Shown one piece after another: positions 16,501 through 23,412 of a stretch of 64,000 bases of DNA. The position numbers and the translations under genes are program-made. The DNA lies in NCBI RefSeq assembly GCF_001660485.1, contig NZ_CP013979.1, positions 3,472,001 through 3,536,000 of the forward strand, given 5' to 3'. The number at the start of each line of letters is the position of its first letter. The first letter of the stretch is position 1. Source of the DNA: Agromyces aureus. Lineage in GTDB: Bacteria; Actinomycetota; Actinomycetes; Actinomycetales; Microbacteriaceae. Under the pieces are notes generated by a model. It was not told the DNA's origin and did not search any database. It saw nothing but the letters and a program-made list of their open reading frames with translations.

Positions 16501-17544
16501 GTGGACAAGCACGCCGAACTGCGCACCCCGACGCTCGATGACGTCGCCCGCGTCGCCGGCGTGTCCCGGGCGACCGTCTCACGAGCGATCCGCGACACCA
16601 GGGGCGTCGCCGACGAGCTCAAGGAGCTCGTCGGCCGGGCGATTGCCGAGACCGGCTACGTGCCCAACCGCGCGGCGCGATCCCTCGCGAGCGGACGCAC
16701 CGGCAGCGTGCTCGTCGCCGTCTCCGGTACCGATGCCGAGCCGGGTGCCGTCGCCGAGACCGACGTCTTCGCCGACCCGTTCTTCAGCCGGGTCATCAGC
16801 GGCGTCGTGCGAACGCTGCGCACCCTCGACATCCAACCCGTGCTGCTGCTCGTCGAGACCGACTCCGACCGGGCCGATGTGCTCGCGACCGTTCGCCAGG
16901 GCGCGGCCGACGGCGCGCTCCTCGTCTCCACGCACTCCGACGACCCGTTGCCCGCGGCATTCGCTGCCGCCGGTCTGCCGGCCGTCACCTTCGCCCGCCC
17001 CGCGAGCGGCGCACCGGTCAGCTTCGTCGACTTCGCCAACCACGACGGGGGCCGGCTCGCCGCAGAGCACCTCGCCGATCGGGGCGCCCGACGCGTCGCG
17101 CTCATCGCCGGCCCCGAAGACGTGCCGAGCGCGCAGGACCGCGCGCGCGGATTCCGCGACGCGATGGCCCGACGCGGGCAGGCGTTCCCGCCCACCGCGC
17201 ACGGCGACTTCACCGTCGAGAGCGGCGAGCGCGCCATGGCCGAGATCCTCGAGCACGATCCCGCCGTCGACGGCGTCTTCGCGGCGAACGACCTCATGGC
17301 GCTCGGCGCGATGCACGAACTCCAGGCCCAGGGCCGTCGCATCCCCGACGACGTCGCGATCGTCGGCTTCGACGACTCCGTCATCGCGACGATCGCACGC
17401 CCCACCCTCACGAGCGTTCGGCAGCCGATCGAGGAGATGGCGGCGCAGATGGCACGCATCCTCGTCGCCCAGGTCAACGACCCCGGCCTTCGGCCGTCAT
17501 CCGTGATCTTCGACCCCGTGCTCATCGCGCGCGGCAGCGCCTGA
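16501..17544 (+). CDS. LacI family transcriptional regulator
   Basis: A 347-residue sugar-responsive regulator. The N-terminal helix-turn-helix is at about 11-32 (TLDDVARVAGVSRATVSRAI), followed by the hinge region and a periplasmic-binding-protein-like sugar-sensing domain. VDGVFAANDLMALGA and VAIVGFDDS are the standard C-terminal motifs. GTG start; TAGGGT at 16489-16494 is 6 nt upstream, so the message is leaderless. A GGAT-N6-ATCC site overlaps the expected -35 position and could give autoregulation. Position opposite the glycosidase gene, with shared palindromes between, makes control of the discoidin cluster likely. The inducer is presumably a sugar released by those enzymes. Confidence 0.92.
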   Translation: MDKHAELRTPTLDDVARVAGVSRATVSRAIRDTRGVADELKELVGRAIAETGYVPNRAARSLASGRTGSVLVAVSGTDAEPGAVAETDVFADPFFSRVISGVVRTLRTLDIQPVLLLVETDSDRADVLATVRQGAADGALLVSTHSDDPLPAAFAAAGLPAVTFARPASGAPVSFVDFANHDGGRLAAEHLADRGARRVALIAGPEDVPSAQDRARGFRDAMARRGQAFPPTAHGDFTVESGERAMAEILEHDPAVDGVFAANDLMALGAMHELQAQGRRIPDDVAIVGFDDSVIATIARPTLTSVRQPIEEMAAQMARILVAQVNDPGLRPSSVIFDPVLIARGSA

Positions 17545-17578
17545 CCCACCAGTCGGCCGGGTGAGGGCCCGTGTCGAG

Positions 17579-17594
17579 TCGGCCGATCGGCCGA
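17579..17594. promoter_or_regulatory. 16-bp perfect palindrome before the nitroreductase gene
   Basis: TCGGCCGATCGGCCGA reads the same on both strands. It lies about 70 bp before the nitroreductase start and could be an operator or a small terminator for the LacI gene. Confidence 0.4.
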
Positions 17595-17662
17595 TTGACG
17601 CGGCGTCGCACGTGGGCGAGCGTGGAGAACGCCCGCCGTCCCCGGGCGGAGGACGGTACCCG

Positions 17663-18235
17663 ATGAGCAATGAAGACGCACGACCAGGCGAGCACGCGAT
17701 GCCCGACGGAGGAACATCACCCGCGTCACCCGCGTCACCCACGACGTCCACGGCCGCGCAGGTCGCCGCGCCCGCGACCGCCGCGACCTCGCGACCGCCG
17801 CGGATCCCGCCGCGCTGGTTCATCAGGACCGCCTGGGTCGTGCACCGCGGAATCTACCGCGCGACCCGCGGGCGCAAGGGCCTCTGGCCCGCGACCGCCG
17901 CGCGCTGGGGTGCGATGCGCCTGACGACCACGGGTCGCCGATCGGGCCTCGAGCGCTCCGTCATCGTCGCGTACCTCGAAGACGGACCGAACCTCGTGAC
18001 CCTCGCGATGAACGGCTGGGCCGAGCCCGACCCCGCGTGGTGGCTGAACCTGCGCGCGGACCCCGACGCCGCGGTCGTGCTGCCCACGGGCCGTCGCGAG
18101 GTCCGGGCGCGGGCTGCGTCCGGCGCGGAGCGCACCCGGCTGTGGGCCGCGTGGCAGACCCATGGCGACGACGTCGAGGCGTTGGCAGCCAGGCGGCACC
18201 GCGAGACGGCGGTCGTGGTGCTCGAACCGCGCTGA
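17663..18235 (+). CDS. Deazaflavin-dependent nitroreductase family protein
   Basis: A 190-residue protein with a Pro/Ser/Thr/Ala-rich, probably disordered first 45 residues, then the compact split-barrel domain of the F420-dependent Ddn family. Signatures include LTTTGRRSGLERSVIV, DGPNLVTLAMNGWAEPDPAWW and NLRADPDAAV. Related enzymes reduce quinones or nitro compounds with reduced F420; substrate here is unknown. The start at 17663 is supported by GGAGGA nine nucleotides upstream; a later ATG in the flexible segment cannot be excluded. It may follow the LacI gene independently, as 118 bp and a 16-bp palindrome separate them. Confidence 0.85.
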   Translation: MSNEDARPGEHAMPDGGTSPASPASPTTSTAAQVAAPATAATSRPPRIPPRWFIRTAWVVHRGIYRATRGRKGLWPATAARWGAMRLTTTGRRSGLERSVIVAYLEDGPNLVTLAMNGWAEPDPAWWLNLRADPDAAVVLPTGRREVRARAASGAERTRLWAAWQTHGDDVEALAARRHRETAVVVLEPR

Positions 18236-18253
18236 CCGGCGTCGACGCGACGG

Positions 18254-18304
18254 GTCAGCGCAGCGCGTGAGTCAGCGCAGCGCGGGAGTCAGCGCAGCGC
18301 GCCC
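18254..18304. repeat. 17-bp tandem triplication at the 3' end of the NUDIX-like gene
   Basis: Three copies of GTCAGCGCAGCGCG plus three variable bases run from 18254 to 18304. The innermost copy contains the stop codon of the minus-strand gene at 18289, so the repeat duplicates the gene's last codons and stop into the spacer. Confidence 0.8.
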
Positions 18305-18876
18305 ACCGAGGCCAGGGCCTGACGCACGAGCAGCCCGCGACCGCCCTCGAACTCGTCGCCCACGGCGTCGGAGGCCGCGTCGCCCGGCGCCATCCAGGTG
18401 ACCTCGAGCGCGTCCTGGCGCGGCTCGCAGGTGCCCGTCACGGGCACCACGAAGACGAGCGAGACCGCGTGCTGGCGGTCGTCGCTGAAGGGCGAGATGC
18501 CGGGCAGGGGGAAGTACTCGGCGACGGTGAACGGCACGGGGCTCGCCGGCAGCAGTGGGAACGCCATGGGACCGAGGTCCTTCTCGAGGTGGCGGAACAG
18601 TGCGTCGCGCACGGTCTCGCCGTACATGACCCGGCCCGAGACGAGCGTTCGGGTCATCTCGCCGACCGCGTTGGCGCGGAGCAGCACGCCCACCTCGGTG
18701 ACCTGGCCGAGGCCGTCGACGCGCACCGGCACGGCCTCGACGTAGAGCAGCGGCAGTCGCCCGCGGATCTCGGCGAGCTCGAGGTCGCTCAGCCACCCGG
18801 GGTTCGTATTGGGGGTCGGCGCGCCCACGGGCTCGTCGTCGCCGTTCCAGTCGGGGTCGGGGGTGCGCACGCTCAT
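18289..18876 (-). CDS. NUDIX-like DUF4916 family protein
   Basis: A 195-residue protein. The blocks WLSDLELAEIRGRLPLLYVE, VPVRVDGLGQVTEVGVLLRA, LVSGRVMYGETVRDALFRHL, EKDLGP, EYFPLPG and DDRQHAVSLVFVVPVTG are those of DUF4916, an actinobacterial branch of the NUDIX fold. The classical NUDIX-box glutamates are not in canonical order, so hydrolysis of a nucleoside diphosphate is uncertain. The ATG at 18876 is preferred over an upstream one because CAGAAT lies exactly 6 nt before it. Its start codon is only 35 bp from that of the divergent esterase gene. Confidence 0.8.
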   Translation of the reverse strand: MSVRTPDPDWNGDDEPVGAPTPNTNPGWLSDLELAEIRGRLPLLYVEAVPVRVDGLGQVTEVGVLLRANAVGEMTRTLVSGRVMYGETVRDALFRHLEKDLGPMAFPLLPASPVPFTVAEYFPLPGISPFSDDRQHAVSLVFVVPVTGTCEPRQDALEVTWMAPGDAASDAVGDEFEGGRGLLVRQALASVGALR

Positions 18877-18911
18877 GCCTCGATTCTGCCTCACGCCGCT
18901 AGCGTTGCAGC

Positions 18912-19559
18912 ATGACGAGTGTGCAGATCGACGATGACGCGGTGATCTGGTCGGCTTCGGCCGCCGATCGGGAGGGCCGGCCGTTGCTCGTGCTCCTGCA
19001 CGGGTTCAACTCGAACGAGGGCGATCTGTTCGGTCTCTCGCCGTACCTTCCGCTCGAGCCCGTCATCGCGTCGCTCCGGGCGCCGCTGCCCGCCGGGCCG
19101 GGGTTCGCGTGGTTCCCGCTGCTCGCGCAGGGCGCCGAGATGGCGATCGAGGGGGCGGATGCCGCGGTCGACGCGATCCTGGCCTGGCTCGACCGTGCAG
19201 CGCCCGACGTGAGCTCCGTCGGCCTGCTCGGCTTCTCGCAGGGCGGCGCGATCTCGCTCGAACTGCTGCGGCGAGCGCCCGAGCGCTTCGCGTACGTGGT
19301 GAACCTGGCCGGATTCGTGCTGCCCGGCGAACGCCAGGGCGACGGCGACGAGCGCCTCGCCGAGCTGCGCCCGCCGGTGTTCTGGGGGCGCGGCACGGCC
19401 GACCCCGTGATTCCCGAGGCCTCGATCGAGCGCACGCGCAGCTGGCTGCCGGTGCGTTCGACGCTCGACGAACGCATCTACGAGGGGCTCGGGCACTCCG
19501 TCTCGGAGCGGGAGCTCGCGGATGTCGCGGCCTTCGTCCGTGCGCAGGTGGCGGCCTGA
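18912..19559 (+). CDS. Alpha/beta hydrolase, phospholipase/carboxylesterase type
   Basis: A 215-residue serine hydrolase. The oxyanion region LLVLLHGFNSNEGDLF, nucleophile elbow GFSQGG, the catalytic Asp in RGTADPVIP and the His in YEGLGHSVS appear in the correct order for the small carboxylesterase/phospholipase family. These enzymes act on short-chain or acyl-thioester bonds in the cytosol; the natural substrate is unknown. TAGCGT at 18900-18905 sits 6 nt before the ATG, giving a leaderless transcript from a promoter almost back-to-back with the NUDIX-like gene. Confidence 0.87.
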   Translation: MTSVQIDDDAVIWSASAADREGRPLLVLLHGFNSNEGDLFGLSPYLPLEPVIASLRAPLPAGPGFAWFPLLAQGAEMAIEGADAAVDAILAWLDRAAPDVSSVGLLGFSQGGAISLELLRRAPERFAYVVNLAGFVLPGERQGDGDERLAELRPPVFWGRGTADPVIPEASIERTRSWLPVRSTLDERIYEGLGHSVSERELADVAAFVRAQVAA

Positions 19560-19563
19560 GTCG

Positions 19564-19590
19564 GGTCTCGAGACGCTTCGCTCCTCGACC
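19564..19590. repeat. GGTCTCGAGACG...CTCCTCGACC palindromic intergenic element
   Basis: This 27-bp segment has imperfect inverted ends (GGTCTCGAG and CTCCTCGACC) between two convergent genes. Its layout resembles short dispersed GAGACG-type repeats known from Microbacteriaceae spacers. Possibly also a two-way terminator. Only one full copy was seen in the window. Confidence 0.4.
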
Positions 19591-19606
19591 GGCGGGGCCT
19601 GGGGCG

Positions 19607-20035
19607 TCAGACGCCGGAGCCGGCTCCGCCGCCGCCCGAGGTGCGACCCTCGGCGGCCCAGCGCGCGGCGCGCTCCTTGTCACGCTCGGCGACGCGGATC
19701 TTCTCGGCACGCACGGCCGCCTGCGTCGCGCGCTCCTGCACGAGCCACTGCGGCGGCGCCTCGAGCAGGGCCTTGATCTCGGCGCTGGTCAGGGATTCGG
19801 TGACGCCGCTGCGCGCGAGGCCGGAGTTCGAGATGCCGAGCTTGGAGGCCACGACGGTGCGCGGGTGCGGGCCATCGCGGCGGAGGGTCTCGAGCCACTC
19901 GGGCGGGTCGGCCTGGAGCTTCGTGACCTCGTCGCGCGTGATCGTGCCCTCGCGGAACTCCTCGGGGGTCGCGTCGAGGAGGATCCCGAGCTTCTTGGCG
20001 GCGGTCTCGGGTTTCATCGACTGGGAGGCGTTCAC
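19607..20035 (-). CDS. DUF5997 family protein
   Basis: A 142-residue actinobacterial protein of unknown function. The blocks KPETAAKKLGILL, FREGTITRDEVTKLQADPPEWL and PHPRTVVASKLGISNSGLAR match DUF5997. The segment TVVASKLGISNSGLARSGVT (about 60-80) reads like a helix-turn-helix. The tail is basic and ends in a Gly-rich stretch. GTG at 20035 is preferred because TAACGT is 6 nt upstream on the minus strand, leaderless as for its neighbours. It is divergent from an HTH-less LysR-type ligand domain, an arrangement I recall from other actinobacteria, suggesting a functional pair. Confidence 0.82.
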   Translation of the reverse strand: MNASQSMKPETAAKKLGILLDATPEEFREGTITRDEVTKLQADPPEWLETLRRDGPHPRTVVASKLGISNSGLARSGVTESLTSAEIKALLEAPPQWLVQERATQAAVRAEKIRVAERDKERAARWAAEGRTSGGGGAGSGV

Positions 20036-20159
20036 CCTGATACGTTAGCCGGTCCGCCTGTGTGCGGCATCCGTCGTCATGGATGACACGCGCACAACGA
20101 CCGTCCATCGAGGCGCGATAGCCTGTCATGGGCGTTTCCGTGGCACAGGAGGGGGCGAG

Positions 20160-20879
20160 ATGACCCTGCAACTGCGCTATGTCGCCGGAGTGAGTCCGGC
20201 CAGGTGGCTGCGAGCCTGGAACGAGCGTCGACCCGACCTCGCGCTCGAGGCGCACCGCGTCGACGAGTCCGACCAGCTCGCGGGGCTTCGCGAGGGCGAG
20301 ATCGACCTCGCGTTCGTGCGCCTGCCGATCGAGACCGAGGGCCTGCACGCCATCCCCCTGTGGGAGGAGCAGGCCGTGGCCGTGCTCCCGAAGGACCACG
20401 CGTTCGCCGACGCGGAGTCGCTGACCCTCGCCGACCTCGTCGACGAGCAGGTCGCCCCGGTTCAGGATGACGCGGCGATGACGATCGAGCTCGTGGCCGC
20501 GGGCACGGGCCTGGCGTTCCTGCCCCACGGCGTCGCCCGCCTGCACGCGCGCAAAGACGTGGTCGCCATTCCGGTGACGGATGCCGCGCCGACCCGCATC
20601 GCGCTCGTCTGGACCCTCGAACGCGACGACGCCGACATCCAGGAGTTCGTCGGCGTGGTGCGCGGACGCAAGGCGCAGAGCTCGCGCGGACACGCCGACG
20701 ACGAGCCCGCGCTCTCGCCCGCGAAGGCCGCGAAGAAGGCCGCGGCCGAACGCCGCGCCGCCGAGGCGGCGAAGAAGGGCAAGGGCGGGAAGGCCGGAGG
20801 CAAGGGCGGCAAGTCCGCCCGTCCGGCTCCTCGCACGGGCTCCGGCGCGAAGCAGCGCAGCAAGCGGAGAGGCCGATGA
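20160..20879 (+). CDS. HTH-less LysR-type substrate-binding domain protein
   Basis: A 239-residue protein consisting of a LysR effector-binding domain (about 1-170) without the N-terminal DNA-binding helix-turn-helix. LRYVAGVSPARWLRAWNERRPDL opens the domain; GEIDLAFVRLP, AIPLWEEQAVAVLPKDHAF and VAAGTGLAFLPHGVARL are typical. After residue 180 comes a lysine/alanine/glycine-rich basic tail that could bind nucleic acid. AGGAGGGGG lies before the ATG at 20160. A TAGCCT box at 20119-20124 gives a leader of about 30 nt. The stop overlaps the amidotransferase start by 4 bp. With no HTH of its own it may need a partner such as the adjacent DUF5997 protein. Confidence 0.85.
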   Translation: MTLQLRYVAGVSPARWLRAWNERRPDLALEAHRVDESDQLAGLREGEIDLAFVRLPIETEGLHAIPLWEEQAVAVLPKDHAFADAESLTLADLVDEQVAPVQDDAAMTIELVAAGTGLAFLPHGVARLHARKDVVAIPVTDAAPTRIALVWTLERDDADIQEFVGVVRGRKAQSSRGHADDEPALSPAKAAKKAAAERRAAEAAKKGKGGKAGGKGGKSARPAPRTGSGAKQRSKRRGR

Positions 20880-21622
20880 GCGAACCCCGGCCGTTCCTGT
20901 TCCTCTCGGCGCGACCCGAGGTCGAGGCGGTCGGGCCGGAGTACGAGTCGATCCGCCGCGCCATGGCGGTCGATGCGGGCCGGCTCGAGCACGTCCGCCT
21001 CGACATCGAGTCGTTTCCGCAGACCGATCTCGCCGACTACGCCGGCGTGGTCGTCGGTGGCAGCCCGTTCAACGTGACGACGCCCGAGGAGCACAAGCAC
21101 CCCGTGCAGCGCCGCGTCGAAGACGACCTCGCACGGGTCGCCGAGGCCGCGCTCGACGGCGGGCATCCGCTGCTGTTCACGTGCTACGGCATCGGCGTGC
21201 TCACGCGCCTGCTCGGCGGCGAGGTCGGCACCCGCCACGGCGAGGACGCCGCGGCCGTCGAGATCACGCTCACCGACGCGGGCGCCGAAGACCCGCTGAC
21301 CGGGGTGCTCCCCCGCAGCTTCGACGCGCTCGTCGGCCACAAGGAGGCCACCGAGCGCCTGCCCGACGGCGCCGTGCTGCTCGCGTCGTCGGCGGCGTGC
21401 CCCGTGCAGGTCTACCGGGCCGGGGCGCGCGTCTACGCGACCCAGTTCCATCCAGAGGTCACCGCGCACGACTTCGTCGCGCGCGCGAACGTGTACCGCC
21501 ACCACGGTTACTTCCCGGCGAGCGAACTTCGCGCCGTGAGCGACCGGTTGGCTGCGGCATCCGTCACCGAACCGCAGCGACTGCTTCGACGCTTCGCGGA
21601 GTTCGCGGGCGCCGACGGCTGA
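20876..21622 (+). CDS. Class I glutamine amidotransferase-like protein
   Basis: A 248-residue stand-alone GATase-1 domain. The nucleophile is Cys103 in FTCYGIG and the His192/Glu194 pair is in FHPEV, a complete catalytic triad. GGSPFNV (61-67) is the oxyanion-strand region. Stand-alone members of this group hydrolyse gamma-glutamyl bonds or serve unknown acceptors; the domain is related to the GuaA amidotransferase but lacks a synthetase partner. It overlaps the LysR-domain gene (ATGA) with GGAGAGG as ribosome site, so the two are coupled. Confidence 0.86.
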   Translation: MSEPRPFLFLSARPEVEAVGPEYESIRRAMAVDAGRLEHVRLDIESFPQTDLADYAGVVVGGSPFNVTTPEEHKHPVQRRVEDDLARVAEAALDGGHPLLFTCYGIGVLTRLLGGEVGTRHGEDAAAVEITLTDAGAEDPLTGVLPRSFDALVGHKEATERLPDGAVLLASSAACPVQVYRAGARVYATQFHPEVTAHDFVARANVYRHHGYFPASELRAVSDRLAAASVTEPQRLLRRFAEFAGADG

Positions 21623-21660
21623 CGCGTCGCATCGCCCGCGCCGCTCCCGACCGACGGCGC

Positions 21661-22479
21661 TCACGCGGGCAGCGCGGGCGGCACCCCGGGCGCTGAGGGC
21701 GCTGCAGGAAACAGGCGACGCAGCACGAGCCGCTGGCCGAGCGTCCACGAGACGGTGATGAGCAGGTAGACCGCCGCGGCGAGCGGCACGAACATCGCGA
21801 CCACCGCCGTCACGAACTGCAGGAGGCCCAAGACGTTCTGCATGCTGGCGAGCCCCGGCAGTTGGCCGGGCTCGGATGCGGAAGACGACGACCTCGACGC
21901 GGATGCCGCACCCGCCGCCGCGACCGGCCGGAACGCCCGCCGGGTGACCTCGCCGACCAGGGCGATGAGCAGCACGATCGCGCCGAACACGGCGATGGTC
22001 GCGGGGGTCGCCGTGCCGGCAGCGAGGGATCCCGCGAGGCTCGAGCCGAGGGGCACGCCGAACAGCGTGTGCGTGAGCAGGTCGTTCGGGTGCCCGGCGA
22101 TGACCGGCAGGATGAACAGCGCGTAGATGACGCCGACCACGGGGATCTGCACGAGCATCGGCAGGCAGCCGGCGAAGGGCGACGTGCCCTCCTCGGCGTA
22201 GAGCGCCATCATCTCGCGCTGCAGGCGTTCGGGATTCGCCTTGTGCTTGCGCTGGAGTTCGGCCAGGCGAGGCGCGAGCCGTGCGCGGGTGCGCTCGGCC
22301 TTCGCCTGCGAGACGCCGACGGGAATGAGGGCGGTTCGCACGAGCAGCGTCACGAGCACGATCGCGAGCGCGGCGCTCGCACCGCCGGCGAGCGGTTCGA
22401 GCAGGTCGGTGAGGCCCATGAGCAGCGAGTAGGCGACGTCGAGCACGGCGGCGATGGGCGGAAAGGCGTAGAGGTCCAT
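21661..22479 (-). CDS. YidC/Oxa1 family membrane insertase, second paralogue
   Basis: A 272-residue membrane protein. The five-helix YidC core is visible: a first segment near 30-50, the basic cytosolic loop SQAKAERTRARLAPRLAELQRKHK, the conserved MMALYAEEGTSPFAGCLPMLVQIPV (about 90-115), then later transmembrane segments with a Ser/Ala-rich loop of about 30 residues between them. The hydrophilic-groove arginine is expected in the first helix (LLVRTALIP). YidC inserts and folds membrane proteins. It is away from the rnpA/rpmH context and shorter than the housekeeping copy, hence a paralogue. AAGGAAC precedes the ATG. The DUF6412 gene lies about 100 bp upstream. Confidence 0.88.
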   Translation of the reverse strand: MDLYAFPPIAAVLDVAYSLLMGLTDLLEPLAGGASAALAIVLVTLLVRTALIPVGVSQAKAERTRARLAPRLAELQRKHKANPERLQREMMALYAEEGTSPFAGCLPMLVQIPVVGVIYALFILPVIAGHPNDLLTHTLFGVPLGSSLAGSLAAGTATPATIAVFGAIVLLIALVGEVTRRAFRPVAAAGAASASRSSSSASEPGQLPGLASMQNVLGLLQFVTAVVAMFVPLAAAVYLLITVSWTLGQRLVLRRLFPAAPSAPGVPPALPA

Positions 22480-22578
22480 GAGGTTCCTTGCGGTCGGAGC
22501 GGAGTGGGAGTCCGTCTGGCCGCGAGAGCGCAGGGTCGCCGATGCACCCGCGAGCGCGGGGCAGTGGGTCGAATGTCG

Positions 22579-22869
22579 CTACGCGGCCTGCATGGCGCCG
22601 CCCGGCGCCCTGGGACGCGGGCGACCTGCCGCGTCGGGGTCGCTCTGCGCGATGAGGCGCCCCGGATCGACCGTCTGGCGGTGCCGCAGCGACGCGCTGC
22701 TGGCGTCGGCGCCGACGAGGGAGGGAACCGCCCGGTAGGACGTCACGATGACCGCGACCGCGGCGATCGAGAGCGCGCCGATGACGATGGCCGTGAGGTG
22801 CGCGTCGCCCGCGAGCTGCGGTTCGAGCACGCCCTGGATCAGGCGCAGGAGGGCGACGACGTGGTCCAC
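22579..22869 (-). CDS. DUF6412 family small membrane protein
   Basis: A 96-residue protein with one hydrophobic segment (AIVIGALSIAAVAVIVTS, about 28-45) and the diagnostic C-terminus QSDPDAAGRPRPRAPGGA of DUF6412. Members are typically encoded beside a YidC paralogue in actinobacteria, as here, transcribed in the same direction and just upstream of it. The function is unknown; membrane-insertion assistance or envelope biogenesis is a contextual guess. AGGAGGCGC upstream of the ATG gives a strong ribosome site. Confidence 0.75.
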   Translation of the reverse strand: MDHVVALLRLIQGVLEPQLAGDAHLTAIVIGALSIAAVAVIVTSYRAVPSLVGADASSASLRHRQTVDPGRLIAQSDPDAAGRPRPRAPGGAMQAA

Positions 22870-22957
22870 GTGCGCCTCCTCTGCGGTCGGGATCAGACCT
22901 TCACGCTAACACTGGAGTGACCGCGCGGCGACGCACGCCGACCCCCGGAAACGCCGA

Positions 22958-22991
22958 CGAGCGGATGCCGGTGGGTACCGGCATCCGCTCG
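22958..22991 (-). terminator. Terminator hairpin after the GlsB gene
   Basis: CGAGCGGATGCCGGT (22958-22972) and its exact complement (22977-22991) enclose a 4-nt loop. It lies 18 bp beyond the GlsB stop. Confidence 0.8.
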
Positions 22992-23009
22992 GGCGGGTGT
23001 TGTCGCGGG

Positions 23010-23273
23010 TCAGGCGCGCTTGTTGCGCGTGATCAGGCCGTAGATGAGCAGCACGATGATCGAGCCGCCGATGGCGAGCAGCCAGGTGCCGAGGTCCCAG
23101 AACTCGGTCAGCGGGCGGTTCAGGATCAGGCTGCCGAGCCAGCCGCCGAGCAGCGCGCCGACGACGCCGAGCAGCAGCGTGATGAACCAGCCGCCGCCCT
23201 GCTTGCCCGGGAGGATGAGCTTGGCGATGGCACCGGCGATCAGGCCGAGGAGGAGGAATCCGAGGAAACTCAC
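23010..23273 (-). CDS. GlsB/YeaQ/YmgE family stress-response membrane protein
   Basis: An 87-residue membrane protein with three hydrophobic helices rich in glycine (FLLLGLIAGAIAKLILPGKQGGG, then GVVGALLGGWLGS and a last helix before the basic RNKRA end). The LGLIAGAIAKLILPG and GGWFITLLLGVVGALLGG blocks are the family signature. Members are induced by envelope or osmotic stress; exact function is unknown. The GTG start at 23273 is chosen because AAGGAGC lies 7 nt upstream and the longer reading is not conserved. It ends in a strong hairpin. Confidence 0.88.
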   Translation of the reverse strand: MSFLGFLLLGLIAGAIAKLILPGKQGGGWFITLLLGVVGALLGGWLGSLILNRPLTEFWDLGTWLLAIGGSIIVLLIYGLITRNKRA

Positions 23274-23412
23274 TGTAGTGCTCCTTGTATCGGGGGTTGG
23301 AGGAGTACCACTGAACCACGGGGCGCCACCGTGTGGCTGGCCCTTGCGCTGCACGTCTTGGACGCGCTATATACGCGGGCGGGGCCGTCGAGGATCGCGC
23401 AGGGCGGGCGCG

